A DNA stretch of 15,863 nt from UBA4738 sp002413305 (GTDB lineage: Bacteria; Actinomycetota; UBA4738), in NCBI GenBank assembly GCA_036847185.1, contig DAIUAM010000056.1, positions 1 through 15,863 on the forward strand. The letters run 5' to 3'. Within the stretch, counting starts at the first letter, position 1, and each line of letters begins with the position of its first letter. The translations under genes were made by a program, and so were the position numbers. Below are positions 13,127 to 15,863 of the stretch, one piece after another. The notes under the pieces are model-generated. The model was not told the origin of the DNA. It did no database searches and saw nothing but the letters and a program-made list of their open reading frames with translations.

Positions 13127-13855
13127 TCAGGATGCCACGATAGGATGTGGCGCCAGGAGAGAGACTTCTCGCCGCGCCGACCGGGTCTTCGGCGTGACGC
13201 CGCGTTCGACGAACCCGAACCCGACCTCGGTGATGATGGCCAGGATGGCCACGAGGATCGCCCCCGCCACCAGCATCGACGTGTCGCCCTGGCTGAACCC
13301 GTCGATGATGAACCGCCCCAACCCGCCCCCGCCGATGAGGGCGGCCAGGGTGGCGGTGGCGACCACCGTCACCGCCGCGGTCCGGACCCCGGCCATGATG
13401 AGGGGCGCGGCGAGCGGGAGCTCGAGCTTCGTCAAGACCTCCCGCTCGGTCATGCCCATGCCCCGCGCGGCCTCGACCATGTCCGGGTCCACTGACTGGA
13501 TCCCCACGTAGGCGTTGGTGAGGATGGGCGGGATCGCCAGCAGCACCAGCGCGACGACGGTGGGCACGAAGCCGAAGGCGAACGCCGATGCCACCTTCAA
13601 CACCACGACGTACGCGATGACCAGGATGCCGAACGACGGCACGGCCCGTCCGAGGTTGGCCGTCGACACCGCGAGGAACTGGAATCTCCGGGTGTGGCCG
13701 ATGTACATGCCGATGGGAACCGCGATGACCACGGCCAGGGCGATGGAAACCACGGAGAGCTCGGCGTGCTGGAGGGTTCGAACGGGGATGCCTTCCGAGC
13801 CGACCCAATGAGAGCCCGTGACCAGCCACTTCAGCGCATCGCCGAACGCGCGCAC
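13127..13855 (-). CDS. ABC transporter permease, osmoprotectant type (second permease)
   Basis: 242 residues, five to six membrane segments, BPD_transp_1 fold. The ATPase-contact EAA loop is EAARGMGMTEREVLTKLELPLAAPLIMAG (about 144-172), just as in OpuCB/OpuCD and ProW-like permeases. The GTG start is 6 nt after the stop of the first permease, so co-translation is likely. The C-terminal 25 residues are polar. A small hairpin (CGTAT/ATACG, 13111-13125) lies directly behind the stop. The 112 nt before the binding-protein gene hold that hairpin and a ribosome site; no convincing separate promoter was found. It should form a heterodimer with the first permease. Confidence 0.9.
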   Translation of the reverse strand: MRAFGDALKWLVTGSHWVGSEGIPVRTLQHAELSVVSIALAVVIAVPIGMYIGHTRRFQFLAVSTANLGRAVPSFGILVIAYVVVLKVASAFAFGFVPTVVALVLLAIPPILTNAYVGIQSVDPDMVEAARGMGMTEREVLTKLELPLAAPLIMAGVRTAAVTVVATATLAALIGGGGLGRFIIDGFSQGDTSMLVAGAILVAILAIITEVGFGFVERGVTPKTRSARREVSLLAPHPIVAS

Positions 13856-13861
13856 CGTCGT

Positions 13862-14581
13862 CTACCCGCCCACCGGGGCCGGCTCGCGGCCGACCGTCAG
13901 GCCCGCAGCCCGTTGACGGGCCCACGGGGTCAGCGCTCGTTGAGAGAGCAGCAGCAGCGCGTCGGCGACGATGGCCAGAACGACCGACAGGACCGCGCCC
14001 AGGAGCATCTCCGTGGGGTAGAGGATCCGGAGCCCTTCCAGGATGAAGTAGCCGAGGCCGCCCTTACCGATCAGCGCTGCCACGGTGACCAAACCGATCG
14101 TGCTGACGGTGGCCACACGGATGCCGGCCACGATCGCGGGAACGGCAAGGGGCAGCTCCACCCGCCACAGGAGCTGCCGCGGCGTGTAGCCCATCCCCCG
14201 GGCGGCTTCCTTCACGTCCTGTGGTACGCCGCGGAGTCCCACCACGATGTTGCGGATCAGGATCAACAGCGTGTAGCTGACCAACCCGATCTCGGCGGTG
14301 GTGATGGAGAGCTTCGTGATCGGAACCAGGACGGCGAACAGCGCCAGACTCGGGATGGTGTACAGGAGGCCGGTGACCGCCGTGATCGGGGCGTACACCC
14401 GCGCTCGTCGGTAGGCCCAGATGGCCAGTGGGAGGGAGATGGCCAGTCCCACGGTCACGGCGATCGCGGTCAGTTCGATGTGCTGCAGGAGCTGCGATAC
14501 AACTTTGTCCCGCCGACCCCAGATGTACTGCCACGCGGTCGGCGGGTGGGTCTGGGCCAGGATCGCCAGGTGGAACCTCAC
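13862..14581 (-). CDS. ABC transporter permease, osmoprotectant type (first permease)
   Basis: 239 residues with about six hydrophobic helices (for example LTAIAVTVGLAISLPLAIWAY and TVSTIGLVTVAALIG). The EAA loop is EAARGMGYTPRQLLWRVELPLAVPAIVAG, near residues 125-153. The GTG start overlaps the ATPase stop (GTGA, 14581-14578), the classic sign of coupled translation in one operon. It is only moderately similar to the second permease except around the EAA loop, consistent with an ancient duplication and a heterodimeric channel. The C-terminal 25 residues are polar and Gly/Pro-rich. Confidence 0.9.
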   Translation of the reverse strand: MRFHLAILAQTHPPTAWQYIWGRRDKVVSQLLQHIELTAIAVTVGLAISLPLAIWAYRRARVYAPITAVTGLLYTIPSLALFAVLVPITKLSITTAEIGLVSYTLLILIRNIVVGLRGVPQDVKEAARGMGYTPRQLLWRVELPLAVPAIVAGIRVATVSTIGLVTVAALIGKGGLGYFILEGLRILYPTEMLLGAVLSVVLAIVADALLLLSQRALTPWARQRAAGLTVGREPAPVGG

Positions 14582-15672
14582 GACACGATCTCCCGGCTGA
14601 TCCGTTCCAGCGACAGGATCCCCCGGTACCGCTGTCCTTCGGTCACCACCACGGCCACCTGGGTCCGGGAGGTGACGATCGAGTCCAGCGCCTGGCGGAG
14701 CGAGTCCTCCGCGGTGACGTAGGCGCTGAACGGTCGGGGACCCGCCTCCCCCGCGGTCCGGACACCGGCCAGCATCGAACGGTCCACCCAGCCGAGGAGC
14801 TCGCCGTCGGACACCACGCTGGTCCAGTCGAAGCCGGACCGGGCCATCTCGCGTAGGGCCTCATCCGCCGTGGCGGACGGCGGGACGACAGGGCCGGGCT
14901 CGACCCGGATCTCGGCCACCTTGATCAGGGCCAGCCGCTTCAGGCCGCGCTCCGAGCCGACGAACTGCTTCACGAAGTCGCCGGCCGGCTCACGGAGGAT
15001 CTCTTCGGGCGGGGCGTACTGTTCGATCCTCGCGCCGATGTTCAGGATCGCGATGCGGTCGGCCATCTTGATCGCCTCGTCGATGTCGTGGGTCACGAAG
15101 ACGATCGTCTTGCGGAGGCGCCGCTGGATCTCCAGGAACTGCTCCTGGAGCCGGGCCCGGACGATCGGGTCGACGGCGGCGAACGGTTCGTCCATCAGCA
15201 TGACGGGCGGGTCGACGGCCAGCGCCCGGGCCACGCCGACCCGCTGGCGCTGACCGCCGGACAGCTCGCTGGGGTATCGGGCCTTCATCTCCGGGTCCAG
15301 CTCGAAGATCCCGATCAGCTCGTCGACCCGGTCGGCGACGCGCCGGTCGTCCCACCCGACCAGCTTCGGGACGGTGGCGATGTTCTGGGCAACCGTGCGA
15401 TGCGGCATGAGCCCGATGCTCTGGATCACGTAGCCGATGCTCCGCCGGAGCTGGACCGGATCCTGGCGCAGGACGTCACGGCCGTCGACCGTGATGGTGC
15501 CGCCGGTGGGTTCGATCAGCCGGTTGATCATCCGCATGGTCGTGGTCTTGCCGCACCCGGACGGACCGACCAACACGACCGTCTCGCCTTCGGGGATCTC
15601 CAGGGACAGATCGTTCACGGCCGCACCGCGAGTGCCATCGAACCGCTTCGAGACGTTCCGAAGCGAGATCAT
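14578..15672 (-). CDS. Osmoprotectant-type ABC ATPase with CBS domains
   Basis: 364 residues from ATG 15672. Walker A GPSGCGKT (36-43), Q-loop Q84, signature LSGGQ (137-141), Walker B VMLMDEP (157-163) and the H-loop H195 are all intact. After about residue 235 come two CBS-type repeats (about 250-305 and 310-364, e.g. TADEALREMARSGFDWTSVV and AEDSLRQALDSIVTSRTQVAVV). This pairing is typical of OpuAA/OpuCA-type importers, in which CBS domains sense ionic strength or a nucleotide. The start is uncertain: ATG 15714 would add 14 residues. Neither has a strong ribosome site, and 15672 puts the first strand MISLRNVSKRF at the usual place. It heads the four-gene importer operon. Confidence 0.92.
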   Translation of the reverse strand: MISLRNVSKRFDGTRGAAVNDLSLEIPEGETVVLVGPSGCGKTTTMRMINRLIEPTGGTITVDGRDVLRQDPVQLRRSIGYVIQSIGLMPHRTVAQNIATVPKLVGWDDRRVADRVDELIGIFELDPEMKARYPSELSGGQRQRVGVARALAVDPPVMLMDEPFAAVDPIVRARLQEQFLEIQRRLRKTIVFVTHDIDEAIKMADRIAILNIGARIEQYAPPEEILREPAGDFVKQFVGSERGLKRLALIKVAEIRVEPGPVVPPSATADEALREMARSGFDWTSVVSDGELLGWVDRSMLAGVRTAGEAGPRPFSAYVTAEDSLRQALDSIVTSRTQVAVVVTEGQRYRGILSLERISREIVS

Positions 15673-15726
15673 GATCCCGTCGGAGGATCGGGCTCGCTGC
15701 GTTGGGCTGGCCATCGGGTGACAGCG

Positions 15727-15732
15727 ATGATA
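15727..15732 (-). promoter_or_regulatory. Possible -10 of the ABC importer operon
   Basis: TATCAT on the minus strand matches TATAAT in five of six positions and lies upstream of both possible ATPase starts (15714 and 15672). No good -35 is visible 16-18 nt upstream. The rest of 15733-15863 shows no gene; the open frame there is an unsupported extension. Confidence 0.3.
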
Positions 15733-15863
15733 CTTCCGGTCGTTTCGGGGCCGGTCTGACCCATCTAAGTGACCGACCGAGTTCGTGTCTTGGCAATGAT
15801 CTGTCGACCGGCTCCGAGCGACCTGACCGGGCACCCACCGGTCGGGCGGACGTGACCTCATAG

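Noticed and set aside
13694..14722. 342-residue plus-strand frame opposite the ABC permeases
   Set aside because: His/Asp/Gln-rich shadow; the minus strand shows EAA-motif permeases.
1..15863. CRISPR array
   Set aside because: No series of regularly spaced direct repeats was seen anywhere in the window.

Overview
The window is high-GC DNA with GTG/TTG starts, several starts that look leaderless, and actinobacterial families (a TIGR03086-type DinB-like protein, DUF1684, a small C-terminal HTH protein). I read it as a chromosome segment from an actinobacterium or a related high-GC lineage; the exact taxon cannot be fixed from the sequence. The host DNA is ordinary and gene-dense. It is interrupted by one clearly bounded mobile element of about 2.5 kb with visibly lower GC.

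Layout. 1-660: a non-coding stretch with a hairpin, then a small HTH protein. 660-3015 (minus): leucyl aminopeptidase (M17) followed by a PIG-L/LmbE-type deacetylase, 10 nt apart. 3159-3497: a cupin, divergent from the aminopeptidase. 3487-4881 (minus): an NCS1 permease preceded by a clear TPP riboswitch, so most likely a thiamine-precursor (HMP) transporter of the CytX type. 5036-6231 (plus): a FlK-like hotdog thioesterase coupled by ATGA overlap to a PaaG-like enoyl-CoA hydratase/isomerase.

6257-8772 is an insertion element with 18-bp perfect terminal inverted repeats and an 8-bp target duplication (GGGAAATT on both sides). It carries an IS1-family DDE transposase (minus) and, unusually for IS1 relatives, four passenger genes: a small alpha/beta-looking protein, a retropepsin-like aspartyl protease (DTGAS), a basic GG-repeat protein and a small membrane protein. 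Behind the transposase lies a degenerate tRNA-like sequence with a CCA end. A divergent promoter region in the middle drives the two halves, and the transposase promoter places its start at the Met codon of a leaderless mRNA.

After the element, 9040-12000 (plus) encodes a DinB-like/mycothiol-type protein, a DHA2 drug-efflux-type MFS transporter with a His-rich tail, and a DUF1684 protein coupled to it by ATGA. A strong bidirectional terminator separates these from 12070-15672 (minus), an osmoprotectant-type ABC importer operon: ATPase with CBS domains, two permeases, and a lipoprotein binding protein. The binding protein appears to have its two halves in swapped order (circular permutation) compared with the usual family layout.

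The observations most worth following are the passenger-carrying IS1-like element with its tRNA-like tail, and the permuted binding protein.
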